Assembly (NCBI GenBank): GCA_021781255.1
Contig: JAJXXG010001143.1
Coordinates: 1 to 13,937 of the forward strand
DNA length: 13,937 nucleotides
Direction of reading: 5' to 3'
From: Acidobacteriota bacterium
GTDB taxonomy: Bacteria > Acidobacteriota > Terriglobia > Terriglobales > Acidobacteriaceae
Both the position numbers and the translations under genes were made by a program. The notes beneath the pieces are model-generated. The model saw nothing but the letters and a program-made list of their open reading frames with translations, had not been told where the DNA came from and did no database searches. Position 1 is the first letter of the stretch; each line of letters begins with the position of its first letter. Below are positions 1 through 7,296 of this stretch, piece after piece.

Positions 1-755
1 CCACCAAGTTCGGCATTGTGCGCGCCCCCGAGAACCCGGCGAGACGCGGCGTGGACGGTAGCCCGGCTTATGTGCGGAGCAGCGTGGAGGGCAGTCTGCG
101 CCGGCTGGGAATTGAGACGATCGATCTCTACTACCAGCATCGCGTGGATCCAAAGACGCCGATTGAGGAGACGGTGGGCGCGATGTCGCGGCTGGTGGAG
201 GAAGGCAAGGTGCGGTACCTGGGACTGTCGGAGGCCGGTCCGGCCACGCTGGAGCGCGCGCATCGCGTGCACCCCATCGCCGCCCTGCAGACGGAGTATT
301 CGCTGTGGACACGGGACCCGGAGCCGGAGGTGTTGCCGACCTGCCGCCGGCTGGGCATTGCGTTTGTGGCGTACAGCCCGCTGGGCCGGGGGTTTCTGAC
401 AGGAGCCATCCAGAGCCCAGAGGACTTTGAAGCCGACGATTATCGTCGCCACAGTCCGCGCTTTCAGGGAGAAAACTTCACGCGCAATCTGGAGTTGGTG
501 GAAAAGGTGAAGAAGCTGGCCGCCGAGACGGGGATAACGCCGAGTCAGCTGGCGCTGGCGTGGGTGCTGGCGCAGGGTGAGGACATTGTGCCGATCCCCG
601 GCACAAAGCGCCGAAAATATCTGGAGGAAAACGCGGCTGCGGTGGATGTGACGCTGGACCCGGCTTTCGTGGAGCAGTTGCAGGCCGTGTTTCCGCCGGA
701 TGCGGCAGCGGGCGAGCGCTATCCCCAGGCGATGAAGGCTCTGCTGAACAACTAG
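1..755 (+). CDS. Aldo/keto reductase, 5'-truncated by the window edge (YakC/AKR13-like)
   Basis: NADPH-dependent oxidoreductase of the aldo/keto reductase superfamily, a cytoplasmic TIM barrel that reduces aldehydes or ketones. The frame is open to the left edge; its first codons read [10 protein letters not shown], where the Lys of TKFG is the catalytic lysine of the family. The GTG at 18 is therefore not the true start, and the beginning (strand 1, catalytic Asp and Tyr) lies outside the window. The catalytic His sits in LYYQHRVDP (about 126-152), followed by [11 protein letters not shown], the barrel segment [12 protein letters not shown], and near the C-terminus the nucleotide-binding [14 protein letters not shown]. 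The QHRVD form and the LWTRDPE segment resemble the AKR13/YakC subfamily. The true substrate cannot be read from sequence. The stop is TAG at 753-755. The next gene follows on the same strand after 56 bases, with no functional link evident. Confidence 0.93.
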   Translation, partial: TKFGIVRAPENPARRGVDGSPAYVRSSVEGSLRRLGIETIDLYYQHRVDPKTPIEETVGAMSRLVEEGKVRYLGLSEAGPATLERAHRVHPIAALQTEYSLWTRDPEPEVLPTCRRLGIAFVAYSPLGRGFLTGAIQSPEDFEADDYRRHSPRFQGENFTRNLELVEKVKKLAAETGITPSQLALAWVLAQGEDIVPIPGTKRRKYLEENAAAVDVTLDPAFVEQLQAVFPPDAAAGERYPQAMKALLNN

Positions 756-811
756 CCAACGGTGCGGCCTGCGCGGAAAAGGCGCCGGCATTGGAGCGAC
801 AATAGAAAGCG

Positions 812-1942
812 ATGACAGACCTGGAACCGATTCTGCCGTTGTGGCGCGAACTGGAGGCATCCGGGGCGGACTATGTGCTGGCGACGATTGTGGCCGTGGA
901 AGGCTCCAGCTATCGCAAGCCCGGCGCGCACATGTTGCTGACGCAGGACGGACGGCGCGCAGGCACGGTGAGCGGCGGCTGTCTGGAGGCCGAGGTGGCC
1001 AGGAAGGCCTGGTGGCTGACCGCGTCGGGGCCGGTCATCGAGCGCTACTCCACGCTGGCGGACGACGGTGATCTGCCCTACGGCTCAGGCTGCGGCGGCG
1101 TGGTCTACATCCTGCTGGAACGGCGGACAACGGCGCGTCCCCTGCTGGAAGCGCTTGCGACGGCTTTTGAGAAGCGCCAGCCGCTGGCTATAGCCACGGT
1201 ATTGGAGGGCCAGCAGATTGGGCATCGCGTGCTGATGGGCCGGGATGGGATGGCCGTCGGCAGCCAGCAGCAGGGCGACGACGCGCTTGCAGACCTGGCG
1301 CGATTGGCCATGGAGCGCCACGCTGGATTGGAAGACCGCGCACAACTGAACGGCGCGGAGGTTCGCGTGCGCGTGGACTACCTGGCTGCACGGCCTGGGC
1401 TGTGGATCTTCAGCGCTGGTGACGATGCCAAGCCGCTGGCGAACATGGCGCGCGAAATGGGTTGGTATGTCGCGGTGGCCGATGGCCGCGCGCATCTGGC
1501 AACGCGGGGTCGCTTTCCGGCAGCCCATGACGTGCGCGTTTTGCCGATTGCGGATCTGCCGGGCGCGGCGCATGCGCACCTGACGCTGCTGCCCACAGAC
1601 GCGGCCGTGGTGATGACGCACAGCTTTGAGCAGGATTCGCGGATACTGGCGTCGCTGCTGGGTGTGGGCTTTCCGCTGGCATACATCGGCGTGCTTGGCC
1701 CGCAGCGCCGAACGCTCGACCTGCTGGCGGAGGCGGCCCGGCTGCTGGGCCTGCCCGCAACATCAGACCGGCTGGAGCGCTGGATGGATGCACTGCACGC
1801 GCCCACCGGCCTGGACCTGGGTGGCGAGGCACCGGCAGCGGTTGCGCTGTCGATACTGGCCGAAGTGCAGCAGGCCATCAGCGCAGCCACCGGACAGCCG
1901 CTGCGCAAGGTACGCGCCACGGCAGCCACGGTGAGCGCCTGA
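812..1942 (+). CDS. XdhC/CoxI family molybdoenzyme maturation protein
   Basis: 376 residues. XdhC/CoxI proteins bind molybdenum cofactor and help its sulfuration and insertion into xanthine-dehydrogenase or CO-dehydrogenase type hydroxylases in the cytoplasm. The N-terminal XdhC_CoxI domain (about 8-100) shows GSSYRKPGAHML, the conserved VSGGCLEAEV with Cys57, and PYGSGCGGVV with Cys94. The C-terminal Rossmann-like XdhC_C domain (about 193-355) shows the glycine-rich FSAGDDAKPLA, VVMTHSFEQDSRIL, YIGVLGPQRR and the terminal HAPTGLDLGGEAPAAVALSI block. Both domains are complete and the length is normal. The ATG at 812 has only a weak purine stretch (AGAAAG) close upstream, but the protein begins where family members usually do. 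No xdhA/xdhB, coxL or Mo-cofactor genes lie in the window, so its partner enzyme is unknown. It could instead be a stand-alone CoxI paralogue. Confidence 0.93.
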   Translation: MTDLEPILPLWRELEASGADYVLATIVAVEGSSYRKPGAHMLLTQDGRRAGTVSGGCLEAEVARKAWWLTASGPVIERYSTLADDGDLPYGSGCGGVVYILLERRTTARPLLEALATAFEKRQPLAIATVLEGQQIGHRVLMGRDGMAVGSQQQGDDALADLARLAMERHAGLEDRAQLNGAEVRVRVDYLAARPGLWIFSAGDDAKPLANMAREMGWYVAVADGRAHLATRGRFPAAHDVRVLPIADLPGAAHAHLTLLPTDAAVVMTHSFEQDSRILASLLGVGFPLAYIGVLGPQRRTLDLLAEAARLLGLPATSDRLERWMDALHAPTGLDLGGEAPAAVALSILAEVQQAISAATGQPLRKVRATAATVSA

Positions 1943-1976
1943 ACGCTGCGCGGGCGGCATGCCATAAACTTTTCCC

Positions 1977-2675
1977 ATGACCACTTCCCCTGCCACGCTG
2001 GATGCGCTGAACGCACGTGTCGTGCAATGCAACCTGTGTCCACGGCTGCGCGAGCACTGCGCGGAGGTGGCTCGCGTTAAACGGCGCGCCTATGCGGACT
2101 GGGAATACTGGGGGCGTCCTGTGCCCTCGTTTGGCGACCCCAAAGCGCACGTGCTGGCGCTGGGCCTGGCGCCGGGCGCACACGGCTCCAACCGCACTGG
2201 CAGGCCCTTCACGGGCGATGGCTCGGGCGATTTTCTTTACCCGGTCCTGTACGAGGCGGGCTTCGCATCGCAGCCCAACGCCACGTCCCGCGAAGACGGC
2301 ATGCGGCTCAACAGCCTGTGGATTACCTCTGTGGTGCGCTGCGCTCCGCCGGGAAACAAGCCTACTACGGACGAGTTGCGCAACTGCGCTCCGTGGCTGG
2401 ATGAAGAGATGCGCCTGCTGCGGGATTTGCGCGTGGTGGTGTGCCTGGGGCGCATCGCCTTTGATGGACTGCTGGCGCATTTGCAGCGCACGGGGCAGTT
2501 GATCTCGCGGCGAGGACTGGTGTTTGGCCATGGCGTAGAGTACGCGCTGCCGGGCGGCTTGCACGCCATCACCAGCTATCACCCGTCCCTGCAGAACACG
2601 AATACGGGCAAGCTGACCCGGCCCATGTTTCTTGCGGTCTTTCAGCGCGCGCGGGAGCTGGCGGGTTTGCGCTGA
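1977..2675 (+). CDS. udgB: Family 5 uracil-DNA glycosylase (UdgB) with Fe-S cluster
   Basis: 232 residues. Family 5 UDGs excise uracil, and often other deaminated bases, from DNA and start base-excision repair in the cytoplasm. Motif 1 is GLAPGAHGSNRTGRPFTGD (63-81), the hallmark of the UDGb family, which lacks the polar catalytic Asp/Asn of family 1. Motif 3 is SYHPSLQNTNTGKLT (200-214), containing the HPS catalytic histidine. The expected four Fe-S ligands fit Cys18 and Cys21 (CNLC), Cys122 (VVRCAPPGNKP) and Cys137 (RNCAPWL). The length matches the family. It starts 34 bases after the XdhC gene and has no Shine-Dalgarno sequence. A TAAACT box ends six bases before the ATG, which would fit a leaderless transcript. 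The cupin gene follows after 41 bases. Function is confident from motifs; substrate range is not. Confidence 0.95.
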   Translation: MTTSPATLDALNARVVQCNLCPRLREHCAEVARVKRRAYADWEYWGRPVPSFGDPKAHVLALGLAPGAHGSNRTGRPFTGDGSGDFLYPVLYEAGFASQPNATSREDGMRLNSLWITSVVRCAPPGNKPTTDELRNCAPWLDEEMRLLRDLRVVVCLGRIAFDGLLAHLQRTGQLISRRGLVFGHGVEYALPGGLHAITSYHPSLQNTNTGKLTRPMFLAVFQRARELAGLR

Positions 2676-2707
2676 GCGGGGAGCGCGGACGTAAGCTGAA
2701 GAGGAGT

Positions 2708-2713
2708 GAGGAG
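2708..2713 (+). promoter_or_regulatory. Ribosome binding site of the cupin gene
   Basis: GAGGAG occurs twice, at 2701-2706 and 2708-2713, within a purine-rich run before the ATG at 2717. The upstream copy leaves 10 bases of spacing and the downstream copy 3. This is the clearest Shine-Dalgarno sequence among the + strand genes and fixes the start at 2717. Confidence 0.6.
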
Positions 2714-2716
2714 AAT

Positions 2717-3217
2717 ATGGACACCGTTGCAAAGGCAATTCTGAAGGAACTTTTGCCCGCAGAAAATGAGCCTCAGGCGCAGAGCGTGAAAGGCAGGCAG
2801 CCTGCTGGGCCGCTGGATCATCTGTCGAACGCGGTGCTGCTCGAACGTGCAGCCTACCTGCGCAAACTCGCCGCGCTGGGAGACGGCTCCGCAAGCGAGA
2901 CGCTGAAGGAGTATCCGCAACACGCCATTATGCTGTTGTTTCGCGGCCGCAGCGGCATTGCGGAGTTGCATGAAAACTTTGCCGACATCTTCTTTGTGCT
3001 GGAAGGCAACGCAACGCTGGTGACCGGCGGCTCCATTGCAGACGCAAAGACGATTGCTCCGGGAGAGACACGCGGCTCCGCGGTAACGGGCGGCTCAAGC
3101 CAGAACCTGCGCACAGGCGACGTGGCCCATGTTCCCGCCGGGCTGCCGCACCAGATGCTGGTGAGCAGCGACAAGAGCGTGACCTGCATGGTGCTGAAGA
3201 TTCAGCAGAACCTGTGA
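2717..3217 (+). CDS. Small cupin-domain protein, function unknown
   Basis: 166 residues with no signal peptide, so probably cytoplasmic. One cupin beta-barrel spans about 65-163. Cupin motif 2 is intact: GDVAHVPAGLPHQML (134-148), with the metal-ligand His145. Motif 1 is degenerate: around ELHENFADIFFVLEG (83-97) the usual HxH...E reads as Glu83, His85 and Asp90. This could still bind a metal through one Glu, one Asp and two His, or it may not bind one. The first 60 residues are a helical-looking leader (VLLERAAYLRKLAAL). It is co-directional with the UDG gene and convergent with the PL22 gene. It is not close to KdgF, the pectin-pathway cupin, either in length or in motif 1, so I do not assign it to the pectin locus. 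The start is set by a strong ribosome binding site. Confidence 0.85.
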   Translation: MDTVAKAILKELLPAENEPQAQSVKGRQPAGPLDHLSNAVLLERAAYLRKLAALGDGSASETLKEYPQHAIMLLFRGRSGIAELHENFADIFFVLEGNATLVTGGSIADAKTIAPGETRGSAVTGGSSQNLRTGDVAHVPAGLPHQMLVSSDKSVTCMVLKIQQNL

Positions 3218-3250
3218 TGCACTGGGCCGGAACGATCGCGTGAAGTGGCC

Positions 3251-3287
3251 GCGAAAGGATCGCCGCCACTCCGCGCAATCCTTTCGC
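3251..3287. terminator. Stem-loop between convergent genes (possible bidirectional terminator)
   Basis: GCGAAAGGAT (3251-3260) and ATCCTTTCGC (3278-3287) form a perfect 10-base inverted repeat around a 17-base loop. It lies 33 bases after the cupin stop and 37 bases beyond the PL22 stop, so transcripts from both sides would run into it. There is no real U-tract on either side (AACGATTGTTT on the + side), so it is a weak or factor-assisted terminator at best. The rest of 3218-3324 holds nothing else I can identify. Confidence 0.5.
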
Positions 3288-3324
3288 AACGATTGTTTCG
3301 CACCCGGCCCCGCGGACTGCGCGG

Positions 3325-4593
3325 CTATTGCTTTGCCGGCGCTTTCGCCACCTCAACGGCGAACACGTAGGTTGGCCCGAACATGTTTGACCGGAAAATG
3401 ATGTACTTTTTATCCGGCGAGAAGCTCACGTTGGGCTCCAGATGATAGTGATGCTTCGACATGTTCACGAGCTTTTCCGCATGGAAGACGCCCGGATGCA
3501 CAAACCGGGAATCGTTGATGCCATCGCCCTGGATCACCTCAGGATGGAACAGGTAGATCCACTCACCGTCCGGCGCGTGCGCCACCTGTCCGGGGTCGCC
3601 GCCGTCGCCGCAGAATAACGTGCCATCGCGCGACACGTTGAAGTGAATGGACCACTCGTTGCGCTGCATGTGATAGGCGATCTGCTCACCCGTGTCCACA
3701 TTGCGCCCCTCCAGCCAGAAGTCCTGACCCTTGGGCGTCTGCCAATCGAACCAGATAGTCTTGCCGTCGTGGCTCCAGAACTCGTGCCCTGCGATCTCCA
3801 TGAACATGGTGCGCGTGTGCACCAGGGTATTCTGCGAGCCGTCGGTTCGAATGGTCCAGATGCGATCCACCTTCTGCCACGGCCCTTCGTGGCAATACAG
3901 TAGCAGCGTCGGGTCTGTCGGCGAGAACTGCAGATGATTCAGCCACTCTGTGCTGTTGAGCAGGACCTTCTTCTTCCCCGTGCGCAGATCGATGGTGTAC
4001 AGCTCCATGGGCAAGTGCGCAGCCAGCCGCTTCTGCATCATCTCGCCCTTGTTGCGCGCCTGAATCAACGGCTGCGGTTGCCCTGCGCGATGCTCGAACG
4101 GAGCCGGCGCATGCGCGCCCACGATGGAAGCGCCTGCTGCGAGCGTCTCATCGGCATTGATGGTGATCACGTTTTCGCCTGGCTCCAGCGTCAGCAGCCT
4201 GCGCGTTTCTTTCGTATCCACGTTGGTCGCGTACAGCGCGTGGTCCTCTGGCCGCACGTAGAAGACGCTCGGCGTCCTGTGGCCCATCTCGATTGCGCGC
4301 ACGCGGCCTTCCACCACTTGCCGGGACTTAAGCGTCGTCAGGTCGATGACCGAGATGCCGCTCGGCGTGGTGTACGCCATCTCTCTGCCATCGGGCGCGT
4401 AGCTGTTCACGTTGAAGTAGAAGCTCGCCGAATCCGGCTCATCCGTCAGCCGGATTACCCGGTGCCCCGTCTGCGGATCGATCCAGCTTTTGGGCGGCGC
4501 TTGCCCCGGCTGCACCGACGGAGCTTGCGAGAAGGCCACCGTACCGAACACGGCTGCGCATGCGAAGAGAAAAGTGCGGGAAAGAAGAGACAT
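3325..4593 (-). CDS. Exported oligogalacturonate lyase, PL22 family
   Basis: 422 residues. PL22 enzymes cleave oligogalacturonides by beta-elimination, giving unsaturated uronates. The fold is a seven-bladed beta-propeller, seen here as repeated blade motifs (SYAPDGREMAYTT, LQFSPTDPTLLLYCHEG, FWSHDGKTIWFDW, SFSPDKKYIIFRSNM). Candidate active-site residues are His220 (WLNHLQFSP) and His270 (IAGHEFWSHDG). The last-blade metal site reads HHYHLEPNVSFSPD (381-394) rather than a QxxHxH pattern. I set the start at the ATG at 4593 because it has an AGGAG eight bases upstream and begins a signal peptide (MSLLSRTFLFACAAVFGTVA, likely cut near residue 22). The longer frame to 4731 would run into the neighbouring esterase gene. 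Characterised PL22 enzymes of enterobacteria are cytoplasmic; this one appears periplasmic. It is the last gene of the operon, 37 bases after the CE12 stop. The family is confident; the exact substrate is inferred. Confidence 0.9.
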   Translation of the reverse strand: MSLLSRTFLFACAAVFGTVAFSQAPSVQPGQAPPKSWIDPQTGHRVIRLTDEPDSASFYFNVNSYAPDGREMAYTTPSGISVIDLTTLKSRQVVEGRVRAIEMGHRTPSVFYVRPEDHALYATNVDTKETRRLLTLEPGENVITINADETLAAGASIVGAHAPAPFEHRAGQPQPLIQARNKGEMMQKRLAAHLPMELYTIDLRTGKKKVLLNSTEWLNHLQFSPTDPTLLLYCHEGPWQKVDRIWTIRTDGSQNTLVHTRTMFMEIAGHEFWSHDGKTIWFDWQTPKGQDFWLEGRNVDTGEQIAYHMQRNEWSIHFNVSRDGTLFCGDGGDPGQVAHAPDGEWIYLFHPEVIQGDGINDSRFVHPGVFHAEKLVNMSKHHYHLEPNVSFSPDKKYIIFRSNMFGPTYVFAVEVAKAPAKQ

Positions 4594-4599
4594 GATGCA

Positions 4600-4606
4600 C
4601 TCCTGG
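4600..4606 (-). promoter_or_regulatory. Ribosome binding site of the PL22 gene
   Basis: On the minus strand CCAGGAG ends eight bases before the ATG at 4593. It decides the internal start over the longer open frame reaching 4731. Confidence 0.6.
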
Positions 4607-4630
4607 AACCTGAGACTGTGAGCTGCGGGT

Positions 4631-5917
4631 TCAGCGTTCGTACGGCTTCTGCGCAGATAGAAATGGATCGTACGGATCGCTCCAGATTGTTGGCGGATCA
4701 GGGTGGGCCGGATCGAACATTGGAACACCATGCCGCAGGTACTTCGTCAACGGCAGTTTGTCGTCGCGCATTCCCTGCACAACGCACTTCGCAAGTTCGA
4801 GCGCGCCAAAGCTGTTGAAGTGCGTATCGTCGGCAAGCGGCTGCGGCTGGCTGGGAAACGTGTTCGCCGGATAATGTACGAATGCCTTCAGCGTGCCCTC
4901 CGGGCCCATTGCTTCAAACAGAGTCTTGCTCATGGCGTTCAGATCGATCAGCGGCACGTGCTCCTGCTGCGCGACCCTGCGCATTGCATCGGGATATCCG
5001 GCCAGCGTCATGCGGATCTTCCCGCTCTCGTCGAAGCTGCGCCGGTTCATCGACGTTACCAGCACCGGGTGCGCGCCCTTTGCCCTCGCCATGTCGATGT
5101 ACTTGTGAAGCAGTTCTTCGTACTGCGGGATCGGTACAAAGCCGCGCCCCGGCTTCTGATCGTTGTGTGCAAACTGCACCATCAGCCAGTCGCCGCTGTG
5201 GATCGTGCTCATCAGCTTGTCCCAGCGCCGCTCGGTCTCAAAGCTGTGTATCGTCTCGCCGGACTCTGCCTCGTTTGCCACCGCAATGTTGCTGTTGAAA
5301 AATGACGGCAGCTCCTGCCCCCACGCCGCCCACGGCTCGTTGTCCTGATCCACGACGGTTGAGTCGCCCGCGATGTAGAGGGTCGGCACATGGACCGGCT
5401 CGATGTCGATGGATCGCACGGCCGGATGCGGCCCGGTGAACTCAAGCGTCAGCTTGTCGTCCCAGTCCAGGCTGCCGATCTCGCGCGGCTTCAGGTGCAC
5501 GCGCTCACTCGCGTTTACCTGCGGCGTGCGCACATGCACCACAAACGAGCGCTTCCCCTTCTCGCCAGGCCCGGTGCTTACATCCTGCAACATCAGCCGA
5601 CGACCCTCGGCCTTCACCGTGGTTGTGGCCGCCTGTGCGTCGCCAAGCTCCAACGTAACGCGGTAATTGCCGTCCGGCTCCTTGACGGAAACGAAGAATG
5701 CCTTGTCGCTGTGGCACACGCCGTTCTCAATCTGCGGTGAAGCTTCGATATCGAATCCGAAGCCACCACCGTCAAATCGCGTTCCGACCAGGCTGTGCGC
5801 GTGCTTGGACGCAGCGCCGCAGGTGAGCTTGTAGCTCGCGGGCTCCGCTGCCAGTGCGGACACAGCGATCCACAAACACACGGCGGGCACATACTTCAAA
5901 CGAAGATATGGCATCAC
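4631..5917 (-). CDS. Rhamnogalacturonan acetylesterase (CE12, SGNH hydrolase) with N-terminal beta-sandwich domain
   Basis: 428 residues. CE12 enzymes deacetylate the galacturonate residues of rhamnogalacturonan. After a signal peptide (about 1-24, ending ALAA) comes an accessory domain of about 150 residues (TRFDGGGFGFD, then beta-rich sequence). The SGNH catalytic domain spans about 177-395. All four blocks are intact: GDSTVVDQ with nucleophile Ser186, ESGETIHSF with Gly220, FAHNDQ with Asn252, and DDTHFNSFGA with Asp363 and His366. The C-terminal tail (MFDPAHPDPPTIWSDPYDPF) is proline-rich. The first codon is GTG (5917), directly followed by ATG (5914). A GGGAG stands nine bases before the GTG and twelve before the ATG, so either may be used. 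The start overlaps the stop of the GH105 gene, indicating translational coupling. The N-terminal domain may bind carbohydrate, but that is inference. Confidence 0.92.
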   Translation of the reverse strand: MMPYLRLKYVPAVCLWIAVSALAAEPASYKLTCGAASKHAHSLVGTRFDGGGFGFDIEASPQIENGVCHSDKAFFVSVKEPDGNYRVTLELGDAQAATTTVKAEGRRLMLQDVSTGPGEKGKRSFVVHVRTPQVNASERVHLKPREIGSLDWDDKLTLEFTGPHPAVRSIDIEPVHVPTLYIAGDSTVVDQDNEPWAAWGQELPSFFNSNIAVANEAESGETIHSFETERRWDKLMSTIHSGDWLMVQFAHNDQKPGRGFVPIPQYEELLHKYIDMARAKGAHPVLVTSMNRRSFDESGKIRMTLAGYPDAMRRVAQQEHVPLIDLNAMSKTLFEAMGPEGTLKAFVHYPANTFPSQPQPLADDTHFNSFGALELAKCVVQGMRDDKLPLTKYLRHGVPMFDPAHPDPPTIWSDPYDPFLSAQKPYER

Positions 5918-7179
5918 TGCGGCATGCTCCCGGAACGTGGCAGATGGCTGTGGTGCGCGTGCTCAGAGAGTTCGAGCACCTCAGACCCTGCCAGCAGGAA
6001 TCCTCCAACGCCGTAGGTGTAGCTGGAAGACGGCAGGTAGTGCGCTGGCGCCGAGCCGGTCTGCTGGATATTGCCGAGCCGTCCATCTGCGTACACTTCG
6101 CCCAACAGGCCGCGCCAGGCCTTTGCCACCACCGGCTCGTACTCTGCGCGACTGAGCACTCCGTGGTTGATGCCCCACGCGAGCGCAAACGTCATCAGCG
6201 CTGATCCCGAAGTCTCCGGCTGCGGATAGTCCGCTGCGTCCATCATGCTGGCATGCCAAAGTCCGCTCTGCGGGTCCTGCAGCTTCTTCACTGCCTCAGC
6301 CATCTCGCGCAACTGCTGTTCATAGCGTGCGCAGGTCTTCCAGTCCGCAGGCATGTGGTCCAGCGTGCGTGCAATGCCCGCCATCACCCAGCCCTCGCCG
6401 CGCGACCAGAACACGGGCTCGCCGTTCGGCTCCTTTGCCTGCAGAAATGTCACGTCGCGGTAAAAGAGGTGCTGCTCGGGGTCGTACAGCAGCTTGGAGG
6501 TCTCGCTCCAGTGCTGGTCCACGTAGTCCAGATACTTCGCATCCTGCGTACTCGCATACATGCGTGACCAAACCGGTGGAGCCATGAACAGCGCGTCGCA
6601 CCACCACCACGGAATCTGTGCCTGGTTCGCCGGAACCTTCGCCGCCGCGCCTGCAAGCAGCCGGTCCAGCGCCTCTTTCGTCGGCTCCATCTCATTCGCT
6701 TTGGAATTGCGCAGATACAACTCGAGGTACGTCTGCCCGATGCTTTGGTCGTCTGCGTTGGGCACCTGCGAACGTAGCTGCCAGTGGAAGCCGTTGGCCA
6801 TGTCGTCCATCGCCTTGCGATAGCGCGGCTCCGGCAGCGCATCCGCCGCGGCCATAAAGCCGGAGTACATCACGCTCCACGTCCAGATGCGGTCGAAGTA
6901 GGGCTGCGATTGCCTGAGCTGCCAGTCCGCCACCTTGCGTACGGCCTTGCGCACGGCCCTGGGCTTCAGCGCTGCTGAGAGGTTCTTCGCTCTGGGCCCC
7001 GGATCGGCTGGTGCGCTGCCGAAGTGACGGGAAATGTCCTTATCAATAGCCGCTTGTTCCCTGGGCGGAATATCGTTCTGAGCCCGCAGCAGCGCGGGCG
7101 GTAAAATCGCAAGGGCCATGCATGCGCAGGCAGTCGCGCCCGTAAGGCGGCGTAGGAAGATAGCAAGAAATTTGGGCAT
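5914..7179 (-). CDS. Unsaturated rhamnogalacturonyl/galacturonyl hydrolase, GH105 family
   Basis: 421 residues. GH105 enzymes (YteR/RhiN type) hydrolyse the unsaturated uronic acid left at the non-reducing end by pectate or rhamnogalacturonan lyases, through hydration of the double bond. The (alpha/alpha)6 barrel covers about 70-405. Recognisable blocks are WTWSVMYSGFMAA (99-111), IPWWWCDALFMAPP (189-202) with the likely catalytic Asp195, FWSRGEGWVMAGIARTL (257-273), SGLWHASMMDA (305-315), ETSGSALMTFALAWGI (322-337) and SYTYGVGGFLLAGSE (386-400). The N-terminus has a basic stretch and a hydrophobic segment (ACACMALAILPPALLRAQ), an apparent signal peptide, so the enzyme should be periplasmic. 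No good Shine-Dalgarno precedes the ATG at 7179. It is the first gene of the three-gene minus-strand operon. The choice between RG-derived and homogalacturonan-derived substrate cannot be made from sequence; the CE12 neighbours favour RG. Confidence 0.93.
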   Translation of the reverse strand: MPKFLAIFLRRLTGATACACMALAILPPALLRAQNDIPPREQAAIDKDISRHFGSAPADPGPRAKNLSAALKPRAVRKAVRKVADWQLRQSQPYFDRIWTWSVMYSGFMAAADALPEPRYRKAMDDMANGFHWQLRSQVPNADDQSIGQTYLELYLRNSKANEMEPTKEALDRLLAGAAAKVPANQAQIPWWWCDALFMAPPVWSRMYASTQDAKYLDYVDQHWSETSKLLYDPEQHLFYRDVTFLQAKEPNGEPVFWSRGEGWVMAGIARTLDHMPADWKTCARYEQQLREMAEAVKKLQDPQSGLWHASMMDAADYPQPETSGSALMTFALAWGINHGVLSRAEYEPVVAKAWRGLLGEVYADGRLGNIQQTGSAPAHYLPSSSYTYGVGGFLLAGSEVLELSEHAHHSHLPRSGSMPQ

Positions 7180-7236
7180 GGGCAGGTCCGGGCGGCGTGT
7201 TCAGAGCGGTGCTGGAGCCCCAAAGTCCGCCGCTTA

Positions 7237-7266
7237 ACCATAGGAGAGCGAAGCTGGCGATGTCAA
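7237..7266 (-). promoter_or_regulatory. Predicted sigma-70-type promoter of the GH105-CE12-PL22 operon
   Basis: On the minus strand a perfect TTGACA (7266-7261) is followed after 18 bases by TATGGT (7242-7237; 4 of 6 matches to TATAAT). Transcription would start near 7230, leaving a leader of about 50 bases before the ATG at 7179. This is prediction from sequence only. Confidence 0.5.
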
Positions 7267-7289
7267 TAGACAATTTATTTCTGCATTGT
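7261..7289. promoter_or_regulatory. Inverted repeats in the divergent promoter region (candidate operator)
   Basis: Two overlapping inverted repeats lie across both -35 regions. One is TGTC-4-GACA (7261-7272). The other is ACAAT-10-ATTGT (7270-7289). Their placement between divergent catabolic genes suits a shared repressor or activator, but the arms are short and no regulator gene is in the window. Treat as a candidate only. Confidence 0.3.
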
Positions 7290-7296
7290 GTATAAC
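7267..7296 (+). promoter_or_regulatory. Predicted promoter of the GH35 gene
   Basis: TAGACA (7267-7272) and TATAAC (7291-7296) are separated by 18 bases, and each matches consensus at five of six positions. A transcript would start near 7303, just inside the first in-frame ATG (7298). This argues for a downstream start codon or for another promoter. It lies back to back with the minus-strand promoter. Confidence 0.4.

Noticed and set aside
18..20. GTG as start of the aldo/keto reductase
   Set aside because: The frame continues upstream with the catalytic TKFG motif, so the gene simply begins outside the window.
1878..2894. 338-codon minus-strand open frame spanning the UDG gene and the start of the cupin gene
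   Set aside because: It crosses two well-supported + strand genes and their intergenic gap, and its translation shows no recognisable motif or ribosome binding site.
2717..3217. Cupin gene as KdgF of the pectin pathway
   Set aside because: It is longer, has a degenerate first cupin motif, and is transcribed towards the pectin operon from a different gene group, so position alone does not justify that name.
4594..4731. N-terminal extension of the PL22 gene to an upstream start at 4731
   Set aside because: It would overlap the CE12 gene by about 100 bases, and its sequence would hide the signal peptide. The ATG at 4593 has a good ribosome binding site.
3934..4818. 294-codon + strand open frame across the PL22 gene and the end of the CE12 gene
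   Set aside because: Antisense to two genes with intact family motifs; its Arg/His-rich composition looks like a shadow frame.
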